Origin: CAYLKK01 sp964412505
Lineage (GTDB): Bacteria > Pseudomonadota > Alphaproteobacteria > UBA3830 > CAYLKK01
Assembly (NCBI GenBank): GCA_964412505.1
Contig: CAYPOM010000004.1
Span: forward strand, 1-64,000
Reading direction: 5' to 3'
Length of the DNA stretch: 64,000 bases
The notes under the pieces are model-generated. The model was given only the letters and a program-made list of their open reading frames with translations, was not told where the DNA came from and ran no database searches. The position numbers and the translations under genes are program-made. Numbering within the stretch: position 1 is the first letter of the stretch; each line of letters opens with the position of its first letter. Shown in pieces: positions 45,777 through 55,219 of the stretch.

Positions 45777-46583
45777 TTATTTTATTCGAAGGTTTATTAC
45801 AAAAATAGCTTTGCGTGTGCTTATTTTATGCTCTTGCGCCAATATATCTTTTACAATTTTCTTTCTGTTCAAATTAAATATTGCGTTAAACTGCAACGAA
45901 ATATGAGAGGTAAGTTTTTTTTCTATACCAACACCAACCGACGGAGCAAGCTGAGTAATATTTTCATTACACATATCCTTTGTCGTATTATTATTGATCG
46001 TAGAAGTACCATACATTTGAAATGTATATTTGCTCAATACAGCCCCAAGCCTAATAAAAAATACAGAATTCCATCCGTATGGAGAATATCCTAATTTCAG
46101 GTGAAAAATCGGAGAAGCAGATTCATAAATTCTCACTTGATAAGGGTTTTTGATGCTCTCTTTTGTCGCTTCTTCTTTTAAAGTCCCGCCACCAGCTGGC
46201 TCTTTTTCTAGATCATTGTAATAAGCAGAGTAAACAGCGTTTAAATCTTTGGCTTTATTACTTTTTCCTAAAACTGTAGAACAATCAAACGAGTAATATA
46301 ATCTTTGATCGTTTATACCACCTGCTCCAAAACCGAAGAATACACATGTAGTGTTGTAATTTGAAGATTGCGCTTTATCTTGCTCTCTAGATAAACCAGT
46401 TTTCAGCGAATTTCTCGCTATACCGATTAAAACCTCAGGTCCAAAATCAGCCTCCACTGCTGATTCTTCATCTTTTGTAATATCCTGAACAACATTGTAA
46501 TCATATTCATTTTCATCAAATGCACAGACGTTGTTTAAACTAAAAACCAAACAAGAAAAACCAAATGCAGCAAATAACTTCAT
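45777..46583 (-). CDS. Predicted outer-membrane beta-barrel protein
   Basis: 268 aa. Signal peptide at 1-21 (ending NNVCAF). Alternating polar/hydrophobic strands (FHLKLGYSPYGWNSVFFIRLGAVL, APSVGVGIEKKLTSHISLQFNAIFNL) and a C-terminal strand AIFVINLRIK suggest an OmpA/OmpW-like small barrel. GGAG precedes the ATG. A surface-exposed role is likely; no specific family is assigned. Confidence 0.6.
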   Translation of the reverse strand: MKLFAAFGFSCLVFSLNNVCAFDENEYDYNVVQDITKDEESAVEADFGPEVLIGIARNSLKTGLSREQDKAQSSNYNTTCVFFGFGAGGINDQRLYYSFDCSTVLGKSNKAKDLNAVYSAYYNDLEKEPAGGGTLKEEATKESIKNPYQVRIYESASPIFHLKLGYSPYGWNSVFFIRLGAVLSKYTFQMYGTSTINNNTTKDMCNENITQLAPSVGVGIEKKLTSHISLQFNAIFNLNRKKIVKDILAQEHKISTRKAIFVINLRIK

Positions 46584-46815
46584 AGTACTCCGAATATATC
46601 TTGAATATAAATAATAGCAAAAGCATTTAATATTTTAAATAAATTTTAAGCGCATATTAAACAGCATTTTGAAATTAAAATATACGTCTATAAAGACAAT
46701 TTTTATCTAAGCAACTAACGCTATATATTTATTGTTGGGCTATTGATAAATATTTTCCTTGTATTTTTTATGTATTTGTTGTTCAATTCTGATAATACTT
46801 CTATGAGGTTATTAT

Positions 46816-48360
46816 ATGAATCTTATGAAAACAGTCGCCACTGTTGGTGGATGGACTCTAGGTTACAGAATAAGTAGCGTTATAAGGGATATAGCTCAAG
46901 CTGCAACTTTAGGTGCTGGCCCGTTTGCTGACGCGTTTTCTGTCGCTTTTAAATTAGCAAATATTCTAAGGAAGATGTTTGCTGAAGGAGCATTCAATGC
47001 GTCATTCCTTCCTATTTTTTCTTCAACATTAAAATCAAATGGACAAGAGGATGCGTCTAGGGTAGCTAGCCAGATATTTACATGGTTAGTAATGATTGTT
47101 ACGACAATTACTCTTTTTTGCATAGTATATTTTAACTGGATTATCAAAGGATATGCTCCTGGATTTGTAGAAGGATCGGAAAGGTTTGAACACGCAGTAG
47201 CTTTAGGACGTGTATGTTTTCCATTTATAGCAACTTCGTTTGTCGCTGCGCTATTTGGTGGTATGTTAAACGCTGTCAATAGATACGCGATGCCAGCCGC
47301 AGCTCAGTTGTTGTTAAATATTTGTGTTGTAGCTGCAATGGGTGTTGGTGCACTAGCTTTTCCTAACGTAGCGTATACAATGGCTTGGGGAACATTTACT
47401 GCAGGTATTTTACAAGTAGCGGTCTTGTGGTGGAATGTTCATGCTTTAGGTTTTCGTGTTGGGTTCATGAAAAAATTAATTTCCCCTGAAGTAAAAGCTT
47501 TCTTTAAAAAATTACTTTCTGGTGCATTAGGTGCTGGTGTCTGGCAAGTCAACATAATCATTGACTTTGTCATTGCTTCGTTACTTCCTACAGGATGCAT
47601 TTCTTACATATATTACACAGAGCATTTGAATGCTTTTCCATCTGGGATTTTAGGTATTGCGTTCAGTACAGCATTATTGCCTCCATTGACCAGAGCTGTA
47701 CATTCAGGAAATTATGCAGACGCTAAAGGGCAACTAAATTTAGGCCTTTTATTTGCTTTGATACTAACAATGCCTGCAGTTGTAATTTTATGCACAATGC
47801 ATGAACCTATTACTGCTATGGTCTATGGTAGAGGTAATTTCGGGCCACAACAAGTCGCAGCTGCATCACCAGCTCTTGCCGCATTTGCTTTAGGACTACC
47901 TGCTTACATGGTTATGAAAGTTTTCACAAGCGCATTTTTCGCTCATAAAAACACAAGAGTGCCTTTGATTGGCGGTATAGTGTCTATTGTGACAAACGCT
48001 TTGTTAATTGTAGCTTTACTGCCTATTATGAAACATAATGGCATAGCATTAGCAACATCTTTGTCTTCTTGGTTCAACGCTTTTTATCTTTTAATCGCAT
48101 TGAAAAAGCTAGGCACTGTCAATGTCGTTATGAAGACATGGGGTCAGTTTTTAATGCAGTGCGTTGTTTCCGCTATTATGTTTATGTTTATTCTTGGTGT
48201 AACTCCTTTTGTAAGCGATTATTACGCTAACGGTGGATTAGAAAGAAACATAGCGATTGTTGGTGTAATTACTGCGAGTATTCTAGTATTCTACATATTT
48301 GGGAAGATCTTTGGTATATTCAAATTTATAAAAGATCTGAAAAGTGTAGCAAAAGACTAG
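46816..48360 (+). CDS. murJ: Lipid II flippase MurJ
   Basis: 514 aa with about 14 hydrophobic segments. The N-terminus matches MurJ (GYRISSVIRDIAQAATLGAGPFADAFSVAFKLANILRKMFAEGAFNASFLPIF). MurJ flips lipid II for peptidoglycan synthesis. GAGG lies 7 bases before ATG. A terminator follows at once. Confidence 0.95.
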   Translation: MNLMKTVATVGGWTLGYRISSVIRDIAQAATLGAGPFADAFSVAFKLANILRKMFAEGAFNASFLPIFSSTLKSNGQEDASRVASQIFTWLVMIVTTITLFCIVYFNWIIKGYAPGFVEGSERFEHAVALGRVCFPFIATSFVAALFGGMLNAVNRYAMPAAAQLLLNICVVAAMGVGALAFPNVAYTMAWGTFTAGILQVAVLWWNVHALGFRVGFMKKLISPEVKAFFKKLLSGALGAGVWQVNIIIDFVIASLLPTGCISYIYYTEHLNAFPSGILGIAFSTALLPPLTRAVHSGNYADAKGQLNLGLLFALILTMPAVVILCTMHEPITAMVYGRGNFGPQQVAAASPALAAFALGLPAYMVMKVFTSAFFAHKNTRVPLIGGIVSIVTNALLIVALLPIMKHNGIALATSLSSWFNAFYLLIALKKLGTVNVVMKTWGQFLMQCVVSAIMFMFILGVTPFVSDYYANGGLERNIAIVGVITASILVFYIFGKIFGIFKFIKDLKSVAKD

Positions 48361-48371
48361 ATTTTCAAAAT

Positions 48372-48395
48372 AGCCGCCAAAAGGCGGCTTTCTTA
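48372..48395 (+). terminator. Terminator after murJ, directly before nuoD
   Basis: AGCCGCC (48372-48378) pairs with GGCGGCT (48383-48389), AAAA loop, then TTTCTTAT. It ends only 6 bases before the nuoD ATG. Confidence 0.75.
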
Positions 48396-48400
48396 TAATA

Positions 48401-49486
48401 ATGACTTACAATCAAAAAAATATAATTAATTACGGTCCTCTTCATCCTGCTGTTCATGGAGCATTGCGTCTTATTCTCGAGGTAGACGGAGAAAAAATTG
48501 TCAACATAGAACCAGAAATTGGTTATATGCATAGAGGAATAGAAAAGATACTAGAATCCAAAACATATAAGCAAGCGATTGTTTATATAGATAGAGTGGA
48601 CTATGTAGCCGCTGTAGCTAATGAGTACTCATTTGTTTTAGCAGCAGAGAAATTAGCCGATGTAGATGTACCGATAAAACATCAATATATTCGCGTTATA
48701 ATGGCAGAACTAACGCGCATAGCGAGCCATCTCATTCATTTTAACATGCTTACATACGATACAGGCGCTCTTTCTCCATTCGTATGGGCTATGGAAGAAA
48801 GAGAAAAAATCATGCAGCTTTTCGATAAAATATGCGGAGCCCGCATGCATTTAAATTTTTTCACTGTAGGCGGGGTAAATTACGATATACCCAGTGATAT
48901 ATTCGATGACATACAAAAAGTTTTGCTTAGTATAGAAAAAACTGTAAACGATATAGAAAAAGTAATTACAACAAGCCCGATATTTATTAGCAGAACAAAA
49001 AACATAGGTGTCATTACTGAAAAAAAAGCAATAGAGATAGGAGCGACAGGCCCAGTCCTGAGAGCATCTGGAGTGGCATATGACTTAAGGAAAAAACGCC
49101 CATATGATGTATATAGTGAGTTAGATTTCAAAATCCCTGTTGGCACAAATGGCGACTGCTATGACAGATATTTAGTAAAAGTACTAGAAGTATACGAAAG
49201 CATCAAAATTATCAAACAATGCCTTGTACAACTTCCAGAAGTTTCTTTTAAAAAATCAAATGTTGTAATTCCTAAAAAAGGAAATATATATTTTTCTACT
49301 GAATCTCCAAAAGGCGAGCTAGGAGTCTTTCTCGTTTCTGATGGTACAAATAAACCTTACAGATGCCATATACGATCTACAGGATTTCCTGTTCTTATGA
49401 ATATTAAAAAATTTGTTGATAACTTAGCGGATCTGCCAGTAGTTTTAGCATCACTAGATATAGTACTTGGAGAAGTAGACAGATAA
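48401..49486 (+). CDS. nuoD: NADH-quinone oxidoreductase subunit D
   Basis: 361 aa, somewhat shorter than typical (~390). Diagnostic: INYGPLHPAVHGALRL, EPEIGYMHRGIEKI, GARMHLNFFTVGG and the C-terminal DIVLGEVDR. NuoD (49-kDa subunit) sits at the quinone site of complex I near cluster N2. It stands alone, away from other nuo genes, and has no clear ribosome binding site; see the hairpin just upstream. Confidence 0.94.
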   Translation: MTYNQKNIINYGPLHPAVHGALRLILEVDGEKIVNIEPEIGYMHRGIEKILESKTYKQAIVYIDRVDYVAAVANEYSFVLAAEKLADVDVPIKHQYIRVIMAELTRIASHLIHFNMLTYDTGALSPFVWAMEEREKIMQLFDKICGARMHLNFFTVGGVNYDIPSDIFDDIQKVLLSIEKTVNDIEKVITTSPIFISRTKNIGVITEKKAIEIGATGPVLRASGVAYDLRKKRPYDVYSELDFKIPVGTNGDCYDRYLVKVLEVYESIKIIKQCLVQLPEVSFKKSNVVIPKKGNIYFSTESPKGELGVFLVSDGTNKPYRCHIRSTGFPVLMNIKKFVDNLADLPVVLASLDIVLGEVDR

Positions 49487-49508
49487 ATACTATTGATCAA
49501 AAATCTTC

Positions 49509-49543
49509 AATATAGAGCTAACATAAATTGTAAGCTCTATATT
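49509..49543. other. 11-bp perfect inverted repeat downstream of nuoD
   Basis: AATATAGAGCT (49509-49519) pairs with AGCTCTATATT (49533-49543), 13-nt loop; a further TATAGAGCTATA palindrome follows. No clean T-run, so a terminator or mRNA-stabilising role is uncertain. Confidence 0.45.
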
Positions 49544-49751
49544 TATAGAGCTATAAAAGCATAAAATGCTGGAAGCAGTTTCGTTCTACGACTTTAAGAG
49601 CTTTCATTAAAACTTAAACTACAGCACTCATAATAATGTTTACAACGGAACCTTTGATAGATGTAAATTCATCTACATGAAAGTTTAGACAAGATGATCA
49701 CACAAATAACTTCTAAGTTGTAAGACATTCATAGTTAAGCATAGCCGAGTA

Positions 49752-50207
49752 TTATAAAAATAAATCCAATTGCCTCATCGCTTCACTTACCACAAAACTA
49801 GTTGCTATTGCCATATTCATTGATCGACGATTTTCTAGCATAGGAATTGCTACTAATTCATCCATCTTTTCTATATCGTTTTCTTCGAAACCTGAATGCT
49901 CTGAGCCTACGATTATTATATCTTTATTGGAAAATGTAAACTTATGGAATTTTTTTGATTTATTTGATATTTCTAAGGCAATTAATCTTCTATCTTTTTT
50001 ACATTCTAAAAAACTTGTGAACGAATCAAAGATTTCATACGAAGCTGTATCAATATAATCCATCCCTGCCCTCCTAAACTTAGAATCACAAAATACAAAT
50101 GAAGCTGGACCTATTATATTCACATGAATTCCTAAGCATGACGACACTCTAAGTAAAGTCGCGGTATTCTGTGGTATCTGAGGGTGATATATTCCGATTT
50201 CAAGCAT
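49752..50207 (-). CDS. trmL: tRNA (cytidine34/uridine34-2'-O)-methyltransferase TrmL
   Basis: 151 aa SPOUT methyltransferase with the knotted SAM-binding region: PQIPQNTATLLRVSSCLG near the N-terminus, IIVGSEHSGF in the middle and MNMAIATSFVVSEAMRQL at the end. TrmL methylates the wobble base of tRNA-Leu isoacceptors CAA and UAA; a tRNA-Leu(UAA) gene is present at 41.0 kb. Confidence 0.92.
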   Translation of the reverse strand: MLEIGIYHPQIPQNTATLLRVSSCLGIHVNIIGPASFVFCDSKFRRAGMDYIDTASYEIFDSFTSFLECKKDRRLIALEISNKSKKFHKFTFSNKDIIIVGSEHSGFEENDIEKMDELVAIPMLENRRSMNMAIATSFVVSEAMRQLDLFL

Positions 50208-50322
50208 TATATATTTCTCTATGAAACAAATATACTAGATTATATCATCTATTCTATTAAGATATACAATATTTTAATTTTTGTGTAGTCTAATCTAGAA
50301 TATGTGTTTAGGAGTATATTCC

Positions 50323-51894
50323 ATGAGAATATCAAAAGTTTTAAGTTTACTGTATACTCTTTCCGTCCTCTCAATTATTGGTGTAGGGAACTGTAGCAAA
50401 AACGTCAAAGTAGAAACAAACACAACAGATCGTTTTAGAAGCGACTCTTTTAATTCCCAAACAGATGTAATTAGAGACAAATTGCTAAATAAAGATGTAG
50501 ATGGAATCGAGATTTTAGATAAACAACCAGATAACTCTCATAATGATGAAGTTTCTATGATAAAAGTTGAGTACAAAAATAATGAAACTGAATGTACTTT
50601 TTATTATGAACAAAATGGCTCTATTTCTTCAAAATACGTAAAAAAGACAAATGCCACGCCTTTTGAACATAACTTCTTTAGGCAATACACTAACTTAAAT
50701 GCGATTATAATGAATAATATATCGATGGATTCTGAATTTGCAAGACAATTAGAACAAAGTGCACTATCGGAAGCGAATATTAGGCATATTGTAATTAATG
50801 ATTGCAATATAAAAAAGAAACACAAAGACTTAATCGAACATGAATTGAAAGATGCATTTTTTGGAAGAGGGAAGACTAGCGACTTTGAAACAATTTCATT
50901 AGGTTTTATAAACAGCGAATATTTTCCTGTCGAATTTTTACATGAATGTGCGTCTAAAGAGCGAAACGTAAAAAATCTAAAGGTAGAAGCAGGTGAGTTC
51001 TCACAAGAAATATGTTCAGTAATAGGAACAATGATTATTGAAAATAAAGGATTAGTTACGCTGGGGTTAGGTGCAAAAAAAATATCTAATGAAGCATTAT
51101 CACATATTGCAAATAATATGTCCTCTGAAATAAAGTTGTCAACTTTAGACCTATCTCTTGGTTTGATAGACGAATCGAATGATACACGAAATTTATTCAC
51201 AGCTCTTTGCGCAAATAAGCATCTGAAAGAAACACTAAAATCGTTGCGTTTGTCGTTGAACACTAAAAAATTAGCACAGAAAGAATTAGAAACATGTAGG
51301 GAAATAGGACATTTTTTGGCTCATGTGGATCATGTTGAAAATCTTATAATATCTGGCATTCAGGTGAGTGATAGTTGTATGTCAGCTATAATAAATGGAG
51401 TACCATCAAATGATAATATCAAGTTACTTGCATTAGAAGATATCACTTGTAGTTGGAAAGATATTATTTCAGTGTTATCAAAGAAAATCGAAAAAATGAC
51501 AATGTTGACCACACTAATGATGCGTGGCTGTTCTTTAGAAGGTTCAGCTCAGACGATATTAGACGCAATAAAATCGAGTTCTGTAAAGCAGATATATCTA
51601 GATAGAAATAATATAACAGCGATAAACATACCAAAAAGTATTATTGACCAGGAGATTGAATATTTATCATTATTTGATAATACTTTGAATAAAGAGGCTA
51701 TTACCAAAATATACAAAGCATTCAGTGAAGCTGCAAACCGCAAAAATTGTGTTATTGTCAACGCAAATGGAAACAAGGCATTTATTACTAGTGATAACAA
51801 ACATGATAATGGGTTATACAATTTCATGATGTTAGAAAGAGCTAATGAAATAGCCACAAATAAGAAAACGAATGTAATAATACTTTCAAACTGA
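50323..51894 (+). CDS. Exported leucine-rich-repeat-like protein
   Basis: 523 aa. Signal peptide at 1-25; GGAG 8 bases before ATG 50323. From about residue 100 the sequence has repeated LRR-like units of the ribonuclease-inhibitor type (NLNAIIMNNISM, VKNLKVEAGEFS, LVTLGLGAKKIS, LSTLDLSLGLID, VENLIISGIQVS, IKLLALEDITCS, LTTLMMRGCSLEG, VKQIYLDRNNIT, IEYLSLFDNTLN). Such exported LRR proteins are often host-interaction proteins in intracellular bacteria; that role is inferred. Confidence 0.7.
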   Translation: MRISKVLSLLYTLSVLSIIGVGNCSKNVKVETNTTDRFRSDSFNSQTDVIRDKLLNKDVDGIEILDKQPDNSHNDEVSMIKVEYKNNETECTFYYEQNGSISSKYVKKTNATPFEHNFFRQYTNLNAIIMNNISMDSEFARQLEQSALSEANIRHIVINDCNIKKKHKDLIEHELKDAFFGRGKTSDFETISLGFINSEYFPVEFLHECASKERNVKNLKVEAGEFSQEICSVIGTMIIENKGLVTLGLGAKKISNEALSHIANNMSSEIKLSTLDLSLGLIDESNDTRNLFTALCANKHLKETLKSLRLSLNTKKLAQKELETCREIGHFLAHVDHVENLIISGIQVSDSCMSAIINGVPSNDNIKLLALEDITCSWKDIISVLSKKIEKMTMLTTLMMRGCSLEGSAQTILDAIKSSSVKQIYLDRNNITAINIPKSIIDQEIEYLSLFDNTLNKEAITKIYKAFSEAANRKNCVIVNANGNKAFITSDNKHDNGLYNFMMLERANEIATNKKTNVIILSN

Positions 51895-51921
51895 ATTTAT
51901 AAAAAAGCATGGAGTATGATG

Positions 51922-52680
51922 TTAATACATAAACTGATACTTCATACGCTTTTCCTCGAATTTATTTAGATCATCCATAAGAAGAACAACATTATTAGCA
52001 CCCTTCCCTGTTATATTTACGCTAACCGAATTTTTAATTGATATATAGTCGGCTGTAACACTCACCGGCCTATGTGTAGATTTTAAAATTGAAATATCAA
52101 TTATACTATTTATATCTAAAATCGCACTTTTCCATCCTCTAGGCGAAAAAACGCTAACGCCAGATATAGCCATCAAATTTGAACTGATTGGAATAATAGG
52201 CCCACCTACAGAGCTATTATAAGCTGTGCTTCCTATTGGAGATGATACTATCAAGCCATCGCAAACTAATTTATTAATTCTACAAATTCCGTTTACTGAC
52301 ACATTTAATTTTGCAGCTTGAGATGATTCTCTAAAAAGATAAGCTTCATTAATTGCAATTAGTTTATGTTCTGTGTCAGATGAATCTATAGCTGATACAC
52401 ATAGAGGTTTAATTTCAATGCTATTAGCTAATTCAATTCTTGAGATCAAATTTTCATTAGAAAAATCATTTGTGAGAAAACCTAAATCTCCACGATTCAT
52501 TCCAAATACAGGTTTTTGGAACATATATCCTTCGTGTAGCGCTCTTAGTACAACTCCATCCCCTGACAGTGAGACGATAACATCGCATTGATCTATCTTA
52601 CTCTGGCCATATTTTTGGACGAATGCATCATACGCAGCTACAGATTTTTTATTATTCGAGCATAAAAAATGAATTTTCAT
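51922..52680 (-). CDS. nadK: NAD kinase
   Basis: 252 aa. Makes NADP from NAD and ATP. Family features: GMNRGDLGFLTN, NEAYLFRESSQAAKLNV, CDGLIVSSPIGSTAYNSSVGGPI and PRGWKSAI. The catalytic GGDG motif reads SGDG (Ser39-Gly42). ATG 52680 is chosen by family length; the gene starts 22 bases after the 3' end of tRNA-Arg(UCU), so both are probably one transcript. Confidence 0.92.
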   Translation of the reverse strand: MKIHFLCSNNKKSVAAYDAFVQKYGQSKIDQCDVIVSLSGDGVVLRALHEGYMFQKPVFGMNRGDLGFLTNDFSNENLISRIELANSIEIKPLCVSAIDSSDTEHKLIAINEAYLFRESSQAAKLNVSVNGICRINKLVCDGLIVSSPIGSTAYNSSVGGPIIPISSNLMAISGVSVFSPRGWKSAILDINSIIDISILKSTHRPVSVTADYISIKNSVSVNITGKGANNVVLLMDDLNKFEEKRMKYQFMY

Positions 52681-52702
52681 AGTCCAATATGGAAAAGAGA
52701 AA

Positions 52703-52779
52703 TGGTGCACTCTGTAGGATTCGAACCTACGACCTGCGGCTTAGAAGGCCGACGCTCTATCCAGCTGAGCTAAGAGTGC
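52703..52779 (-). tRNA. tRNA-Arg (anticodon UCU)
   Basis: Cloverleaf on the minus strand: acceptor GCACTCT/AGAGTGC, D-arm GCTC..GAGC, anticodon loop CTTCTAA, T-arm GTAGG/CCTAC with TTCGAAT, encoded CCA. Base pair 27-43 of the anticodon stem is a T-C mismatch. Reads AGA/AGG. Confidence 0.95.
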
Positions 52780-52793
52780 AAAACACGTTTTAG

Positions 52794-52822
52794 ATTATAC
52801 ACAGCCTATATGATTTAATCAA
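52794..52822 (-). promoter_or_regulatory. Strong sigma70 promoter for tRNA-Arg(UCU)-nadK
   Basis: Minus strand: -35 TTGATT, 17-bp spacer, -10 TATAAT, ending 14 bases before the tRNA. Confidence 0.75.
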
Positions 52823-53054
52823 GTATATAAGTTAAGTATGTAACGACCTGCAGATTAAAAATAGGGAATGAACGAAATATTGCTAGAAGAGTCGAGGAAG
52901 AAGAACAATGCATGATAGATGCGCTTTTGATTACATGAATGTCTATTTCGAAAATTGAGGAGCGTTTAAATCACTCTAAATCGAATATTTTAGAAGAAAA
53001 TCGTTCGGTTTATTGTTTTAATTTACAAATTACATGTTTAGTTACATATAGATA

Positions 53055-54797
53055 TTATTTTGTATTCACTATAGAATTCGTTGAAATAAGATTTTCTACC
53101 TCTTTAATAACTTTGTTGAAATTTTGAGTATCCAATGTAATTTTTAGCAGATTTAATAGAGAATTGTATTTCTGTAAGAAAGCATCAGGTATTTGTTTAA
53201 GTTCAGAAAGCATTAATAAGAAGCAATAAACATCCATGAGGCTTGAGTAATAGTTAGTAATACCACTTTTCGTATCTATAGACTTAAAATCATTGTATGC
53301 ATCTTTTATAGCTTTGTGCGCTGCGTTTGCGTATGTTTCTAATTTTTGAATATCATCTTCTATTTTATCAATAGATAAAATAGAATAATTCATACGCTTG
53401 CCATTAATAATTTTTTTGAGTTTTTTGTTATTTTCTAATATTGATTTGTCGTCTAGTAACAGATCTTGAAAATAAAGTTCTATTATATTTTTTGTATTAG
53501 ACAACAAAAGTGAAATATGCCCATTAATCAAATCATTTGTTTTCTTGGAAGCATTGCTAGTTTGTAGCAAATCTACGATATGTTTTTCTGCATCTGAGTA
53601 AACCTTTATGTCTAGTTGTTTAAATTCATTTAGTATATCACTGTTCATTTCGTTAGTTGGGTTTATTAGGTGTAAATTAAATGAATTTTTATCTTTATAC
53701 ATGAACTCATTTACAATCGTTATTAAGAGCTGCTGTATTACATGTGAATTTAATTTTTCATGATGAGCGCTTGCTGTTTCTTCAAATTTTATATTAGCAC
53801 CGTATTTTAAATTCTTATTGAAAATGCTTTGGAGTTCGCTTATATAGGCCGCTTTGTCTTTTATGCATTCTTGATAGATACTTATTAGCTTTCTATACTT
53901 CATAAATTCTGCTGATAATCCTTTCTGAAGCACGCGTTTCCCATGATATGCTATTCCGTCTGACATAGTGCTTGATGCTAGGCCAATTAGTTTCTTCGAT
54001 TTTTTACCTTCTATTGTCCCAACGCCTTTTACTCCTCCAATCAATGTATTTGCTGCCTTCCCTATGCCACTCACAGATGCTTTTGTGAATTGTGATGTCC
54101 CTACGTTCGATCTTTTTAATCCTCTTTCAACTTTAATATCGCCGCCTATAGCTATTGTGCCAGATACATCTACTGGAATTGTAGCTCCTATGTCTCCATA
54201 AAAACTCATGCCTCCTGCAATATATTGTGCTATTTCTGATCTATTGTTTTCAGAAAACACACGAACACATTCGTACGCTACGAGCATTTGCATGATTCTT
54301 CGAAGTAGAAATGTCGTTTTATATATTGGATTCTCATTGTAATTAATGTCTCTGTTAACTAACTCTTGTTCTATATAAAAACATTTGTTGATTATATTTC
54401 TGTATAGTATCGGATTGTCGCTTATAGAAGAGTTTGATATTGTTATGACCTCTAAAAGGTTATTTTTTTGTTCTAGTACTAGTTGATTAAATATCTTGGA
54501 ATCTGAGCTATTGTTAAATTGTAAGTCGTTTATACTTTCGTATAGTATGTAGAAAATAGAGCATAATGCTTTTGGCTGACTAATTTCTACTTTTATTATT
54601 TTTTCTTCTATGCGACTATCTAAGACAGGAATATTTGCATTGCTGAGAAATTTCATTGTATCACTGAGAGATGTTTCATACATGTATTCAGATGATTTAT
54701 CAACGTATTGTTGTAGATTTGTCTGTTTCGTTTGTGCTACACAGTGTGCAACAATTATAGTAAACACTGGAGCCAGTACGACTTTATATATCTTCAT
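53055..54797 (-). CDS. Large exported protein of unknown function with glycine-rich hydrophobic middle
   Basis: 580 aa. Signal peptide MKIYKVVLAPVFTIIVAHCVAQ. Flanking regions are helical and charged; a glycine/serine-rich low-charge segment at about 195-285 (MSFYGDIGATIPVDVSGTIA, SGIGKAANTLIGGVKGVG) stands out and could insert in membranes or form a beta-rich domain. No known domain. Weak ribosome binding site. It lies alone between nadK and the 6S-like RNA. Confidence 0.65.
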   Translation of the reverse strand: MKIYKVVLAPVFTIIVAHCVAQTKQTNLQQYVDKSSEYMYETSLSDTMKFLSNANIPVLDSRIEEKIIKVEISQPKALCSIFYILYESINDLQFNNSSDSKIFNQLVLEQKNNLLEVITISNSSISDNPILYRNIINKCFYIEQELVNRDINYNENPIYKTTFLLRRIMQMLVAYECVRVFSENNRSEIAQYIAGGMSFYGDIGATIPVDVSGTIAIGGDIKVERGLKRSNVGTSQFTKASVSGIGKAANTLIGGVKGVGTIEGKKSKKLIGLASSTMSDGIAYHGKRVLQKGLSAEFMKYRKLISIYQECIKDKAAYISELQSIFNKNLKYGANIKFEETASAHHEKLNSHVIQQLLITIVNEFMYKDKNSFNLHLINPTNEMNSDILNEFKQLDIKVYSDAEKHIVDLLQTSNASKKTNDLINGHISLLLSNTKNIIELYFQDLLLDDKSILENNKKLKKIINGKRMNYSILSIDKIEDDIQKLETYANAAHKAIKDAYNDFKSIDTKSGITNYYSSLMDVYCFLLMLSELKQIPDAFLQKYNSLLNLLKITLDTQNFNKVIKEVENLISTNSIVNTK

Positions 54798-54979
54798 ATA
54801 ATTCTACATGTATAATAGAAAATTCTCTACATCCTATCAAAAGTATATTTATATACTACTAATATGTAGACTGATTGTAATATTTATACACGTTGTTGTA
54901 ATGATAATAAACCGTTGTTCATGACGATGATTTATTTTATCTGCATAAAAAATATTTTTTGAATTTTTCGATGAATGTA

Positions 54980-55007
54980 TTGTTTTTTAATAAAATTGGT
55001 TTATTAT
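54980..55007 (+). promoter_or_regulatory. Candidate promoter for the 6S-like RNA
   Basis: -35 TTGTTT, 16-bp spacer, -10 TATTAT, placing the start at about 55014, where the closing stem begins. In the 422-base gap between protein genes (54798-55219), I see nothing further upstream of this promoter. Confidence 0.6.
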
Positions 55008-55014
55008 GTTATGT

Positions 55015-55174
55015 AGGAAGGCGTTCTTGTGCGCGATGCTGTTTAGCCTAGAGACCTATTTTTATTATAGGGGGCTGGCTCTGCTAAAATCGTGGTTTTA
55101 GTATATGGCTCCCACCTTAGCCTTGGTCGTCTAAGGAATATATTTAGCTGGTCGGCATGAAGGCTTTCCTTTTT
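55015..55174 (+). ncRNA. Structured small RNA, probable 6S RNA
   Basis: About 155 nt, no open frame. A closing stem AGGAAGGC (55015-55022) pairs with GCTTTCCT (55163-55170) directly before a T-run. Inside, GACC (55053-55056) pairs with GGTC (55150-55153); a terminal arm pairs GGGGGC with GCTCCC and CTAAAA with TTTTAG; the 3' half carries its own CCTTAG/CTAAGG hairpin. A long rod with large internal bubble and 3'-side hairpin fits alphaproteobacterial 6S RNA, which binds RNA polymerase. The structure and own promoter are well supported; the 6S name is likely but not certain. Confidence 0.65.
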
Positions 55175-55219
55175 GTTTATCTTTAGTGTACAATTGAGTG
55201 TTATTTTTTTGGATCTGTT

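Noticed and set aside
52939..53127. 62-codon plus-strand frame between nadK and the 53 kb exported gene
   Set aside because: Its second half is antisense to the exported gene end and it lacks a ribosome binding site.
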